NCBI GenBank assembly: GCA_032173965.1
Contig: JAVUNC010000019.1
Location: forward strand, 17,104,234-17,168,233
Source: Sitta carolinensis
Lineage: Eukaryota; Chordata; Aves; Passeriformes; Sittidae
Direction: 5' to 3'
Length of the DNA: 64,000 nt
Position numbers and translations under genes: made by a program. Positions 1-11,496 of the stretch are shown piece by piece (position 1 is the first letter of the stretch; the number at the start of each line of letters is the position of its first letter). The notes beneath the pieces are model-generated. The model saw only the letters and a list, made by a program, of their open reading frames with translations. It was not told the origin of the DNA and did no database searches.

Positions 1-2814
1 CCTTGCTTCTGCTTCCCTCGTGCTGACCCATTCCTGCGAGCCTGAGTGATCCCATCTCCAGCAGGTCACAGCTGTACACGGGTGGAAAGCTCCTGCTATT
101 TCCTGCTGGTTTTGTGCAGTGACCAGGTCACACAGGAGTCACATCAATGCCAGAGCAAAGGATGGACTGGCAGCACAGACAGAACCGAGAGCTGCAAATT
201 TCAGGTGCCAGCAAAATGTATCTCACACACACTCACAGGAAAGACCACTAGGATTTTGAAAACTGGCTGACCTTGAGAATAATTTCTCTCATCTTTGATG
301 CTCTGCAGCCCATTTTGCCAGGACTCTTGGTCTAATCTCCCAATCCTAAAGCAAGTTTGCCACTTAAATTTTACAACATAATGAAAACTTGGCTTTAAGA
401 TCTGGTTACAAAGCCATTTGGGAACTTGCTTAATGTAATGTTAAAAAGCAAACCCACAGCCAACAAGTACCATAGCTGGTAAGCTGAAACATTTTCAAGA
501 GCCTTCTTATTTATATATTAATAAAACTCATTATTTATTAAGATATTTGATACAAAGAAACAGCAGAACTATTAAGCAGAACGAAGATGAAAAAAAAAAA
601 TTTATTCTTTGTTTTTGAAGCTGTGGTTAAACAACTATCTGATCTTAAAATTCAGGATGGCAATACTTGAAAATCAGGTTGAATGCAAGATCCTGCAGGT
701 GCTGGATGTGATAAGCAAGGAAACCCTGCTTTTCATTGGAAATCCAAATTCACACACAAGATAAGGAGGAATAAGTTACTCAGGCAAACCTATCACTGTG
801 GCAGAACTATCAGATCTAGGAAACAAAGGCTGCTCTTTCAAGCTGTGTAATGGACAGTACTCCATTACAATTAAAGAAATCAAACTTCCTTTTGCTTTCA
901 GACCCGGTCCTGACAGGCACAAGATAACATTATCTCTACCCAAACCTGCCTTTCTCAGTTGTGGCTGTGTTTTGGAGCAGAAGTAAGAAACCAGGATAGA
1001 AACCAGGTTGATACACCAAGATAAAAACTACCTAATCCAAAGCTAACAAAAAGGCCCAGCTGTAAACACAAGCTCCAGCCATGCTCCCTGAACCCTTCTG
1101 ATTTCATGTGCCACTAATTGAACTTGAGTTCCATCAGGCAATTCCATCAGCAATACTACACTGTAGAGGAAAGCCACCCACTCTGCAATCACACCTGCAG
1201 CTGGAGGCAAGGCATGCTCACACAGACATGCTTTACCACTGTACTCAATATTGTTTACAAAAATATTTTAAAAAAACAAACATGTGCTACGTATTTGAAG
1301 TTTCAGTAAATGTTTTAAACAAAAAAAACAAACAAAAAAAAGGTATAAAATTTAAGGGTTTTTAAGGTTTGGTTTGTTTTTCATACATGGATATTAAGAG
1401 ACTTCCCTTTTTTACCTGAATCAAGAGTACAGAAAATTCTTGGAGAATGTGATGCCTCACTTCACTATTCTGTTCACACAGAGAAATCCTCTGGCACGAA
1501 TTAAGTGATGTTGCCAGCTGGAACGAGGTGGTCCCTGAGTGCCAGTGCTGCTCCAAGACCAGGTGTACACGAGCCAGGAGCTGGGAGCAGGGAAGCAGCA
1601 GCTCAGCAATGTTTTCTTTGAGCCTTCAGCAGGCACTTTTACACTGTGCAGATGTGCCAGCCAGCTCTGAGCTCGGCTTTACCTGCTTTCTGGGGTGTCA
1701 GAACCACCACCTCACCACCAATCAGTGCCAGCTGATTTAGGCAGCTCCTCAGCCATACACAGCTCCCTGTTACTACAGCCAGGCTGCTCCCAGCTCATTT
1801 CTAGTGCTTGTAGGGATCCTGGCAATTTCTATCTGTTATGGTATGTAGGGCAGCCATCCCTTCTGCTGCACCACTCGTGTGAACGCTGCTTTGCTGTGCA
1901 TTTACAGCCACCATGTCATGTGGCCATGAATGCAATAGAATTTTCAGGTTGGCTGAAAGCCTTAAAATATCACAAAGCAATCAGAGATGATTTTAGACTT
2001 CAGTAATATTCTCCAAGACTCTCCAGTAACATTTATATTTGTTCGGAAGAACAGCCTGCAGATAACTGAAACCTCCATAAATCACTCTGAGCAGTGTTGC
2101 TCTAATACTGATTATGTGTTGGGAAAATGAGTACCTGCTCCTGTGGAACATAACAAGACACTGAAAAGACAGCTCTGTAATAGATTTCTGTCTTCCAACT
2201 ATGAGCCCCTCCAGGCAGGTGCACTGCAAGGTAAGATTACTACAGCACGGGTGAAATCCAAACCTCGGGTTTGTACTCTGGCCTTTAAAATTGAAAGTTT
2301 TCTTCAATAAATCCATTGTTTAAGAATTAAGTTGAAACTGAAACAAATTGAACTAAGAAAAATAGACATTTTTCCCCACTGACTCTAACCTGTGCTCAGC
2401 TTACACACCACTGCTTAGGAAGGACCCAAGAGAACCCCACAAGCATTTGCAAGAATTTGCAAGCAATCCTTTAAATCTAAACAAGCCACTGGCTGGAGTC
2501 AAGTGACTCATCTCAAGAACACCTTGAAAGGCACATCAAACCTATTTTGTTCTTATTCTGTAAAAGACATAAGCAAACAATGATAAATGGTGACAGTGAA
2601 CATACAGAGATGACACAGAACTGCTCTGTTGCCTTCGGGAAGGAGCCCAGTGCCTCTGTTGTGAATAATGGGAGAGAGAAGAGGGACACCTGGGAGATGG
2701 AAAAGATTGTGATTTTCTGCTGGCAGAGAATCAGCCAGTGTGAGACACACAGGTTCATCACAATTTTCACAACTTTTTCTGTTTCAAGAAACAAGAATCT
2801 TTCCATGCATCTTC
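1..2814. other. Unique AT-rich DNA, no gene seen
   Basis: No exon, RNA gene or recognisable repeat is visible. Short A-rich tracts lie near 590-600 and 1320-1341. A slightly more GC-rich patch at about 1500-1800 stays open for about 70 codons in one plus frame and 100 in another, but it shows no domain or family I recognise. The longest minus-strand ORF (1993-2316) also lacks recognisable features. Both are of a size expected by chance. Confidence 0.6.
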
Positions 2815-3052
2815 CATGGAATCAACCCTGTTGGAAAAGATCTCTGGGATTATTGAGCCTGGCTTTCGACTGAACACCACTGTGTCAGCCAGATCAGGGC
2901 ACTGAGTGCCACATCCAGTCTTTAATTAAATAATAATTAAACACCTCCAGGCAGAGTGAGTCCATCACCTCCCTGGACAGCCCATTCCAATATCTACTCA
3001 TTCCTTCTGTGAAGAAATTTCTCCTCACGTCCAACCTGAACCTCCCCTGACA
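2815..3052 (-). mobile_element. CR1 LINE 3'-end fragment
   Basis: Read on the minus strand, this matches the 3' end of avian CR1 retrotransposons in the right order: the block around 'ggagaaatttcttcacagaa', then 'tggaatgggctgtccaggga', then the 'ctggatgtggcactcagtgcc' region, and finally a decayed tail with 'gatcttttccaac' near 2830. CR1 is a non-LTR retrotransposon that is usually 5'-truncated on insertion, and only about 240 bp of its 3' end is present here. A short AT stretch near 2921-2941 interrupts the consensus and looks like a small local duplication. Divergence suggests an old, inactive copy. Confidence 0.85.
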
Positions 3053-5938
3053 CACAAATAAAAATGTGACTTGGTTGTTTCTGAAACATTAAGATCAGAG
3101 ACAAATGACTGAAAGCAAACACACAATATTTAGTTGCTCCTTTTGGATACTCCTTGGGCAGCCAGTGTGCAGAGTTCCAGGGAGCCCTGGCTCCCTGAAG
3201 CTGGAGCAGGAGCAGCCCTTTCGCATCAGTGTAATGTACTCAGAGGCACCTTGCCTGTCCCCAGTGATACAAACCACCTGAAACCCCAGGAGATTTGTAT
3301 CTTATTCATCTTCTGCTGGAGGAGGAGGAAAAAAGAGGTGCTTGCTTGAGATGGCTGCAGAATGAATCCCATAGAAGACAGTTTATAAGTTAAAAGGAAA
3401 AATTCTTTTTTTAAAAATGGAGATCTAGTCAGGACAGAGGGATGCTGGATCCAGAATCACTAACCTGGGCAATCTTTGGGTTAAGATTAGCCAGTATAAT
3501 TTGTCTGGCTGCAAGCATTTTGCTCAACTCTTAATTATACACCATTTCTAAAGGTCTTTGCATGGTTTCAATATAAATACTTTAAAAATAGCATTCTGGT
3601 GCTGAACCCAAGTATGACAAGCAAATAAATTTAAATGATGACAGAAACTACAAACCCAGAGGACATACACCTTGATGAAGTGAGGTGATCTGGTCTCACT
3701 TTTGACTTCCTTCCAGGACAGTGCCACCTGCTTAATGAACTAGAATTTATATTTATTAGCAAGTCTTTCTAAATTGCACTGCCTGTTTTGTGTAGGATGA
3801 ACACAATAGAATGTTACCTCAAAACATACAGAACCTAGAGATTCAATTTCTGCTAAATACAGCCTTGGGGGATATTTTCTTGCACATAACTGATAGTCAA
3901 GAGCATGCAACAGGTACAGATATTGCTAACAGCAACATTAACCACCTAAATAGGCAGGAAAGCAGAGCAACAGTGAGGAATACAGGTGGAATCAACTGAA
4001 AATGAGAATACTTAAGGAAGGTTTCTGTGCACTGTGTACAACATTAGAACAGAATGCAGGGAGACAAATTACAGGCATGAAATCTGTGCTTAAGTTTTCT
4101 GTTATTTATTGAAAAAAACATTGAATAGATTTCTGCTGGGCAGACAATGGCAGAAAGGGGTAAAGGAAAAAAAAAAAAAAAAAAAAAACAAATCCCAAAA
4201 CTAAATTGAAGACAAAATATTAGACAGCATTAATGACTTGAAAAACATTTTCTCCACTGAAATCTTACAATAAATGGTACAGTTTTGTCTTTTCACAGAC
4301 TGCTAATCTTATTTCTCTTTAATACATGCTGACATGTAGCTGATCAGCTTCTTGAAGTTAAAATGTTTGTATACATCTGGATGGACCAATGCTCTTGAAT
4401 TAGAAGAGCACTATTTGATATTGTCACCTTAATTTCCAGCATATTGTATATATCCAACTATTGTTAAAAAAACCCAAAGACAATCAAACAACAAAAACCC
4501 CACTAAAACAAATACGAAGAGTTACATGGGCAAAATGCCTCCTTGCATCTCTTTTGGATTAGAAAATCAAATTCTAGTACAGTAATACACTTGGCTGTAC
4601 ACAGCATTGTTCATCAGATGGTTGGAAAGCTCCCCAGAAAAACAGACCCCTCTCACAGACAAGGAAAAGGCTATGAATGACAGAAAGCAGAGATGACCTA
4701 AGAGAATAATTGCATTTCTCACTCTGCAGATGAGCAGTGGTATTAATTTTATATGTCAAAGGTCAATTTTCACCAGAACATCTAATCTGACATTGCACAA
4801 TGACTACATTTGTGCTTTAACATCCTGACTGGGTGGGATGGGAAGGTTTGCTCAGCTGGATGGACACAGCTACTCCGAGTCCAGGTTTGAAAGCCAGGGA
4901 CACTCCACAGGAACAGGGGGATAGAATGATAAAATGTTCACTGATGTGGCCAGAAACCCCTGTGTTAGCTAGCTCACACCTTTCTGGGAGCTCCAGAGAA
5001 TCACTTAAATGTTTTAGTCTTTAAATACACTTGCAAATCAAGTCCAAATAATGTGTGAAGTCAAAGCACAGCTCAGTCCCTCAAAGTCTGGGTCTGCTGA
5101 AGGCAATTTCTCCCTGGGCTCACAGTTCCACCTGTATCTCTCAGTCCACTCCCCTGAACACCAGGAATGCTCACTAATCATTTTCCTATGATTTTTGACT
5201 TGTTTGTAAGGCCAAAGTTCTGATAGTCACACACTGCCACAGCACCTACCAAATTATTCCAGGGCAGCCTGGAAGCTCATTCCAAGTATAACACATGCAC
5301 TCTTGTTTCTTGTCATCACAGGATTTATCCCAATCTATTTGGAGAATTATCCCCACAGAAGCCTCTAACAGATTTCCACTACCACACAAGCTAATGATGA
5401 AATAAGCACCCTGCTTCTACTTCAGTTCGGTGCTCCTCAATCAGAGCTGGCAACATTTTTAATAGTCATTGCTAATAGTTGAGCCAAAGTAAAATTCATC
5501 ACCTCATCATGTAGGATCTGCAAGATTTTCAGTTCATTTGCAGGTTTTTTGTTCTTATTCCATGCTTTGAATATGCTTGGATCCAAAACCATTTCCCTGA
5601 GGTACATTCCAAATATTCACAAATGAAATGCTGCAGAGCAATCCGTAATTTATAATAAGACTTAAGCTTTGCTTAGTTTTGTAATTCCCTCTATTAAATC
5701 ACTTCTATTAGACTCTTCATGTGAGTGTTTTACCAGAATGGTCATTTCTTGGAAAATATGGTTTCAATCACATTAAAAACACCAAGACTCCTACTTGCAG
5801 TGATCCCTCAACATAAGGCAAACAATACAAATAGATTGGGCAGACTAAAAAGGATGGATTAAAATGAATATGAAGATGTCATCAAGTGCAGTGGCACATC
5901 AAAGTGACTGTCAGCTGCAGAAGGTGAGACTAGTGGTG
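3053..5938. other. Unique AT-rich DNA with a poly(A) tract, no gene seen
   Basis: I see no coding exon or recognisable transposon here. The only obvious simple repeat is the A run at 4167-4188. Open frames are all below about 75 codons and are not recognisable. The stretch is ordinary avian intronic or intergenic sequence by appearance. Confidence 0.6.
4167..4188. repeat. Poly(A) run, 22 bases
   Basis: An uninterrupted run of A is preceded by a purine-rich segment. No target-site duplication or retrocopy body could be tied to it, so it is listed as a simple repeat rather than a retroposon tail. Confidence 0.8.
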
Positions 5939-6371
5939 TGATGCCTTGAGAGGCTCCCTGGAGCAGAGGCTAGACAGAGTTAAAGGAATAAAGCAGGGAT
6001 TTATTAAAAGGCCTCAAAGGAAACACCTTGGGCAGCACAAGAGCCTGGCCCTGGCTCCACCCGAGATGGATCCTGGTCACGAGTTTTCACACTTTTACAA
6101 GATTTGGTCCATTTCCATATTGGGGTTAATCGTCCAAATACAGCTTCAGGTGACACAGTCCCATCCTCCCACATTGCTCTCCTCAATTCTCTGCTGTTTG
6201 CACTTTTGGCCCCAAAGCTGCAGCAGTGTCCTTGGTTCTGGGGCTGGAAAAGGATTGTTCTGTCTGACTGAGCTGGGAGGAGAACTTGCTGACACTTTAT
6301 ATGAAGTTCAGAGTTACACATTAAGGCAGAATGTGGAAAATATGAAAGTGAGAGGAATGGGGGATTGGTCT

Positions 6372-6550
6372 TTCCAAAAAGCTGTGGGTCTGCTGGTAGA
6401 TAAAACTAGCACTGAGAGAGAAAAGAACCAATGGGAAGGATCCCACTGACTGATGAATGGAAAAAAGATATTTGCCTTTACAAACAAACTGTAGGTTTGC
6501 TGTTAGATGAAACTGGATATTGAAAGAAGGAAGAAACAATGGGGACAAAA
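6372..6550 (-). repeat. Two-copy tandem duplication inside the LTR
   Basis: The segment around 6384 (GTGGGTCTGCTGGTAGAT) recurs at 6491 as GTAGGTTTGCTGTTAGAT, 107 bp further on. The similarity continues through AAACT and the 'caatggg' block that follows. Within retroviral LTRs such direct repeats commonly fall in U3. Here they lie upstream of the polyadenylation signal on the LTR sense strand, consistent with U3. No function is shown. Confidence 0.65.
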
Positions 6551-6694
6551 CATAAATTCCATAAGAATTCAAAATTAAAAGGGAGGGTTATACATTAGAG
6601 GGGAATCTCAGGTATCAGGCAGTCTGTGCCTCTCAGGTACCTCAGCCATGGGGAAAGAGGGAAATGGGGCTGGGAAATTGGGATAAAAAGGAAG

Positions 6695-6824
6695 AAATAA
6701 TAATAATAATAATATAATATAATAATAATATAATATAATAATAATAATAATAATAATAATAAGTAATAAGTATAAGTATAAGTATAAGTATAAGTATAAG
6801 TATAAGTATAAGTATAAGTATAAT
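6695..6824. repeat. Compound microsatellite (AAT)n then (ATAAGT)n
   Basis: An interrupted AAT repeat occupies about 6695-6762. It passes into about ten copies of the hexamer ATAAGT/AGTATA at about 6763-6824. Both lie within the minus-strand LTR, so they expanded after or during its life as an element. The Tyr/Leu-rich minus-strand ORFs over this interval are translations of the microsatellite. Confidence 0.9.
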
Positions 6825-7006
6825 TTATTATTTGGGATAAAAAGGAGGCTGCATCCTCCAAATATCAGAGAGATCCCAAGGCAATGCCCCATGGCCTCTG
6901 CCTTTACTCACATAAAGTAAAAGGACTCCTCTGTCTCCTTTTTGGACATAAACCTCTGGTGTCTGTGGATTCATTTTCCTGACAAATGCTAAAACTTAAG
7001 GCATCA

Positions 7007-7300
7007 TGTGAACTCCACATAAAAATAAATAATTCATTTTAATATGACTTTTTTCAACTGTGCTCTACGTGCTTGGAAATATAACAAGCACAGCTTTTGC
7101 TACTAGATAAGATCTTGCCTTTTGGGTAGATTTACTTCAAATTATTTCTCCCCATAAAATGAGCAAGGCTGTTCTAAATTCAATATTTCGTGACAAAAAG
7201 ATCCAAAGTAACCAGAAGATTTAATCTTCTGAGGTGCTGCCAATCTCATTCAAAATAACCTGTGCCTAAACAACAGGTTTTGAGATTTTACATATATGTG
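7007..7300. other. Unique DNA between LTR and CA repeat
   Basis: No gene or recognisable repeat is seen in this interval. Confidence 0.6.
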
Positions 7301-7375
7301 CACACACACACACACACACACAAAATATATTGTATAAATATAAATAAATTATAAATTATATAAATATAAATAAAA
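7301..7375. repeat. (CA)11 microsatellite followed by AT-rich repeat
   Basis: A perfect CA run at 7301-7322 is followed by an AT-only stretch in which the 16-mer TATAAATATAAATAAA occurs twice, near 7333 and 7359. This is typical vertebrate simple sequence. Confidence 0.9.
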
Positions 7376-10300
7376 CCTGGATTTTTCAATGCACAGAGAC
7401 TGCCTTGAGAGACCTCATTTTTAGCTAAATGTATTTAAATTTTTGTGCAAAATTTAATTGCTTCTAAAGGATTCAAAGGTTCTAAGTCTTGTGCAGAGCG
7501 AGAGAGATGTTAGCTTTAATGAATGATTGAGAGAGTAAATCCCAATAAGTCAGTAAGTGTCTGATTTCAGGCAGTTTTGAATGATAATGTACAATAACTT
7601 CAACACTTTTTATTAAATTTAATCATGACACTAGCTTCATGAAAGACGTTTATAAAAAGTCTGTGCATCTTTACAGATAAATACCTCAAACAAACCAAAA
7701 ATCAACCCAAAAACCCACCAAAAAAAAAAAAATCCTAAATACAAGACAACCACAAAACACCCCAAAGCCAACATTAAGTCCTTGAACTGGGGGAGTCTCA
7801 CAAAAGTCATGTACTCTATTATTCAGGCCCTGGAAGGGCCAAATTTCCCTTCCACTCTGATAGATGTGACAAATTGTCACCTTTATTGCTCCAGAGGAAA
7901 CCAGCTCTGCAGGAAACCTATTCAAAGGTTTGAGTGTCCTTTGCCCTGGAAAAGACTTTCCAACTCTAAATAACCTTTACTTCAAAGATTTCCATATTTC
8001 TTATCCCAGACACCGCAGCACATGGATTTTCCCTTTTCTCTTTGCAGAAACCTATTAAATATTTAAAAGCCACACTTTTATAGCCATGATCAGTTTTCCA
8101 ATGATCACTTCGGAGACTGTAATCTGCTTAAAAAGTTACTCCCCTGACAAAATGATCTGATGTAAAAGATGATTAATGAGAGACCAGGTGGTGCAGAGAC
8201 CACGCTTCTCTTGAGGTTCTGTGCCCAGCACTGGGTACTCCAAACCCTTCCAGCATTTTGTTACCATAAACAATTAGGAAACACACAAACACCAGTAATT
8301 ACCATTCCTTCAGAAGCCTAAAAAACCCCAATCCAAAGCAAAACCACGCCAAGAATGACTTAGCTTTAGTGCTGGACTTGCATTAAACTCTGTATCAATT
8401 CCTTCAAGACACCCAGAGAAGCTGCCTTCCCTTTAGGCTCCTTGAAAACTCAGCAGTAGATATTAATTTAAGATTTCTAGCAAGTTCAGTGGTTTAAATG
8501 ATTTTTTCCCCTGAAATACGAACATTAATTAAAAATACTGATTTCCAGTATGACCTATAATCAGGAATTCAGATGTGCAGACTCTGACAAATGACAAAAC
8601 ATGCATGATGTGACAGATAAAATACCTGCCCATGCAGAGCCAGTGGGCAGAAGTGATCCTGAAAGCATCCCAACTTATGCAACTTGGCTGGGAGGACTTT
8701 GCTTAAATAACAAGCCATTAAAAGTTTGAAAGAAAAGTGGTAAATATTTTTGCTACATAGTTTCCAGTTTACACAATTCTGAAACACTTCTCCTCTTTAA
8801 ATTTAGTCTAATTTGAAATTAATTATTACAAAAATAAGGATGCCCAGTAAATAGGAACACAAATCTTTAAGGGCTGCAAAATAAACTGGATTTTATCTTA
8901 GTATCAGACTGCTGCTTTTAGCTGCTTAAAATAGAAAACAAATGAGGGACCAAAGTACTTTTCTACACAATCCCTATTACCATGTTTAGGTCACTGAAAC
9001 AAATTATAGTACTTGCATGAGATTTACTACCTAAAATTTTCAATCCAGCTTCTTTTAATCCTGGATTTAAAAGATGCAAGGACTGAAGGAAGAATGAGAA
9101 CAACGTGAACTTTCTGAGACAAATTTCCATGCTGTCCCATCTGGAGAAAAAGACGTGAGTAGCAAGGTCCAACTGTAAAAACAGACCAAAACTGTGACCT
9201 AGCACCACTTTCAAAGGGTTAATGACCTGACTACAGCTAGCTTCACTCAGCCCCTACCCTGTGCCTGGGAAGAGGGTGTCTTCTGGTATTTATGAGATTG
9301 ATGCTGTTGAAATAAATAAAAATGGAGTCTTGATCCATGATTTTGGAAAGACACAGCAAGAGGGATCTCTACTGAGCAAAGGAACACGTGTGACACATTG
9401 ATCTTCAGAACTTCCAGGACATACTTTTGTTCTGTAATTGCCATTTGATAGGGAGAAAACACTATTGTCTGACTATCGAGCAGCATGAAAATGAAATCAG
9501 TTTTCTCAGTTGGAAATTGTGATCTCTCTGGCCATTGAAAAACTGTAGTAAGATGAGAGACAGGCAATCAACAACACATAATTAGTAGATCTACAGCTTC
9601 CTCTTGATTGCCAAGGCTTATATAAATAACATGTAGACACTACTTCTCCCATCTGAGGATTAAAACATGTTTTGTTTTTCATGGTATCTAAACAGCTAAA
9701 GAATGCAGCTACCATTGAAGGAATCTTCAATGACATCAGCATGTTTCAATTAACAGAACTAGCTGGCTAATACCTGCCAGTACTTATGTCTATATTTAGA
9801 TTTATTTGATAGTGGCCGTAAAATTAATGAGTGAACATATACTGAGAGTGTTTCCAGGATTTGGACCCAACTACTGAGGAGAAACAGAACCTCAACTAAA
9901 TTCCTTTTCCTGTTAGCTTCAATCTGGCCACATCCCAAAACTTTTTGGGATTTAAATAATTTACACTCAGCCAGCCAAAATGTTCCTGTACCCTACATAC
10001 AAACTCTCTGACAAGGATTTCAATGGGAAATTAAAATACACTACTCCTGCCTCTGACAGCAGCAAACATTTCAGAGTAAGCACAAGGCAAAGTTGAAAAT
10101 TACAGTGGGAGGCAATCACACTCATTTGCCAACGTAACCGAGAAATCTACAGTCCTTTTTTTAAGTGTAATGAATTTGCAAATATTAAGATTCATGTGAT
10201 CACTTCACCTCAGCTTAATTACTCTCCCAAGAGAATACCATATGCATAAGCAGTGCCAGCTGTAATCCCTGATTCACAGTTTAAACACTTATGCAAGATC

Positions 10301-10559
10301 ATCTTCGGCAAGAGAAGAGGAAAACCCGCATTACAGACGGCAAAATTATAGGAAGCAGGGAAGGTGACAACTCTAGGTTTGCCAACCCTGGAATTACGCT
10401 GAATAGTTTTTAACTTGAACTCCTTCTGGAGCACAGCCAAGGATCTGGTATCAAGGGATGCTTTAGAGCAACATATTCCACATGCAAAAGTGCCAAGAGA
10501 ATATGTTAGGGAAATTAAATCATTCTGTTCCACTGCTCAGCACTCATGGAAGCCCGAGC
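7376..10559. other. Unique AT-rich DNA, no gene seen
   Basis: No recognisable exon, RNA gene or transposon. Minus-strand ORFs of 104-106 codons (9247-9567, 10219-10533) carry no domain or motif I recognise, and the surrounding frames are heavily stopped. An A run lies at about 7719-7730. Confidence 0.55.
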
Positions 10560-10800
10560 AGAGGCTGGTAATTAGCTAATTTACATGAACTCTGTGCTGA
10601 AGAGTGTTTAAAAGAATTCCAGCAGCACAATCTTGAAAAGGGCAAGACAGCCTGGCCCGACTGGCTCGTTGGCCTGCACATCCTGTCATCCCTCTGTCTG
10701 AGGCAAGACAAGCCATTTTTAGCTGCACGAGGATGGGCAGTTGCATGCCTGAAAATAGCTCCATCTCTGCAATTTGACAGTTAAATCTGTAATTTCCTCA
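10560..10800. promoter_or_regulatory. Candidate non-coding regulatory element
   Basis: A perfect 12-bp palindrome, AATTAGCTAATT (10570-10581), places two TAAT homeodomain core sites back to back. The next 230 bp are complex, non-repetitive sequence unlike the simple AT-rich background. Dense homeodomain cores are a known feature of vertebrate developmental enhancers, but here the role is inference only. Cross-species conservation was not testable. Confidence 0.25.
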
Positions 10801-10839
10801 CAAAGAGTCTAATCACTGTCCCATTTAAGTGGACTGTGA

Positions 10840-11496
10840 AAGCTGGATCAAGAGAAACAACGAATGCAACCCTCCCTTCAATATCTCTGTAGGAAAACAG
10901 GCATTATTCCTGGGTTTATCCAGCTGTCTTTGGGACTGGGACCAGCAGAAGCACCAGGGCAGGCAAAGCAGCACAGAGTTTCTATGGATGCTGGGATGGG
11001 ATTTCCTACAAGAGGTTACAGATGTTTTCTCAACAGATTTTGAGGTAGTGAAGGTCAGGGTTTTATTTTGAAATACAACTGCCGTTCCTGTATATGAGGG
11101 TTTATCCTCCCAAACTCCAATTCTCCAATTTTAAGCCATCTCATTCCAAGGTTTGCAACGGTAAAAAGCTGGATCAAGAGAAGAAACGAATGCAATCCTT
11201 ACTTCAATGTCCCTGTAGGAAAACAGGCATTATTCCTGGGTTTATCCAGGTGTCTTTGGGATTGTGACCAGCAGAAGCAGAGGGCAGGCAAAGCTATCAG
11301 TGCCATGGAGCAGCACAGAGCCTCTATAGATGCTGGGATGGGATTTCCTACAAGTGACAATGTTATCTCTACAGATTTTGAGACAGTGGAGGTCAGGGTT
11401 TTACTTTGAAATACAACTGCCTTTCCTGTTTTACCTTCCCAAACTCCAATTCTTCAGTTTTAAGCCATCTCATTTCTGAGGTTTGCAATGGTAAAA
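10840..11496. repeat. Two-copy tandem duplication, ~327-bp unit
   Basis: Copy 1 (10840-11166) and copy 2 (11166-11496) start with the same AAGCTGGATCAAGAGAA block and run in parallel to the matching ends around GTTTGCAA-GGTAAAA. The offset is 326 bp. Shared landmarks include GGAAAACAGGCATTATTCC and GATGCTGGGATGGGATTTCC. Copy 2 carries about 18 extra bases near 11300, and copy 1 has about 9 extra near 11094. By eye identity is roughly 85-90%. Neither copy is coding, and the unit matches no transposon family I recognise. Confidence 0.9.

Larger units (their letters stand above)
5939..7006 (-). mobile_element. Solo-type ERV LTR (family A), long copy
   Basis: The element starts TGATGCCTTGAG and ends CTTAAGGCATCA, giving the TG...CA ends and matched inverted termini of a retroviral LTR. 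Its flanks are GGTG and TGTG, which could be a 4-bp target duplication with one mismatch. On the minus strand a polyadenylation signal AATAAA (plus-strand 6000-6005) lies about 60 bp before the 3' end, as expected for R/U5. The minus-strand 3' third aligns base for base with the plus-strand LTR at 32840-33276, which supports both calls. At about 1070 bp it is much longer than that copy because of a two-copy tandem duplication (period 107 bp, about 6372-6550) and microsatellites at 6695-6824. No gag, pol or env sequence flanks it. The plus-strand ORF at 5946-6449 is antisense to the LTR and not a gene. Confidence 0.8.

Noticed and set aside
5946..6449. 167-codon plus-strand ORF, one of the longest in the window
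   Set aside because: It lies entirely antisense within the minus-strand LTR and shows no protein family features.
6595..6892. Tyr/Leu- and Thr/Tyr-repeat ORFs on the minus strand
   Set aside because: They are direct translations of the AAT/ATAAGT microsatellite.
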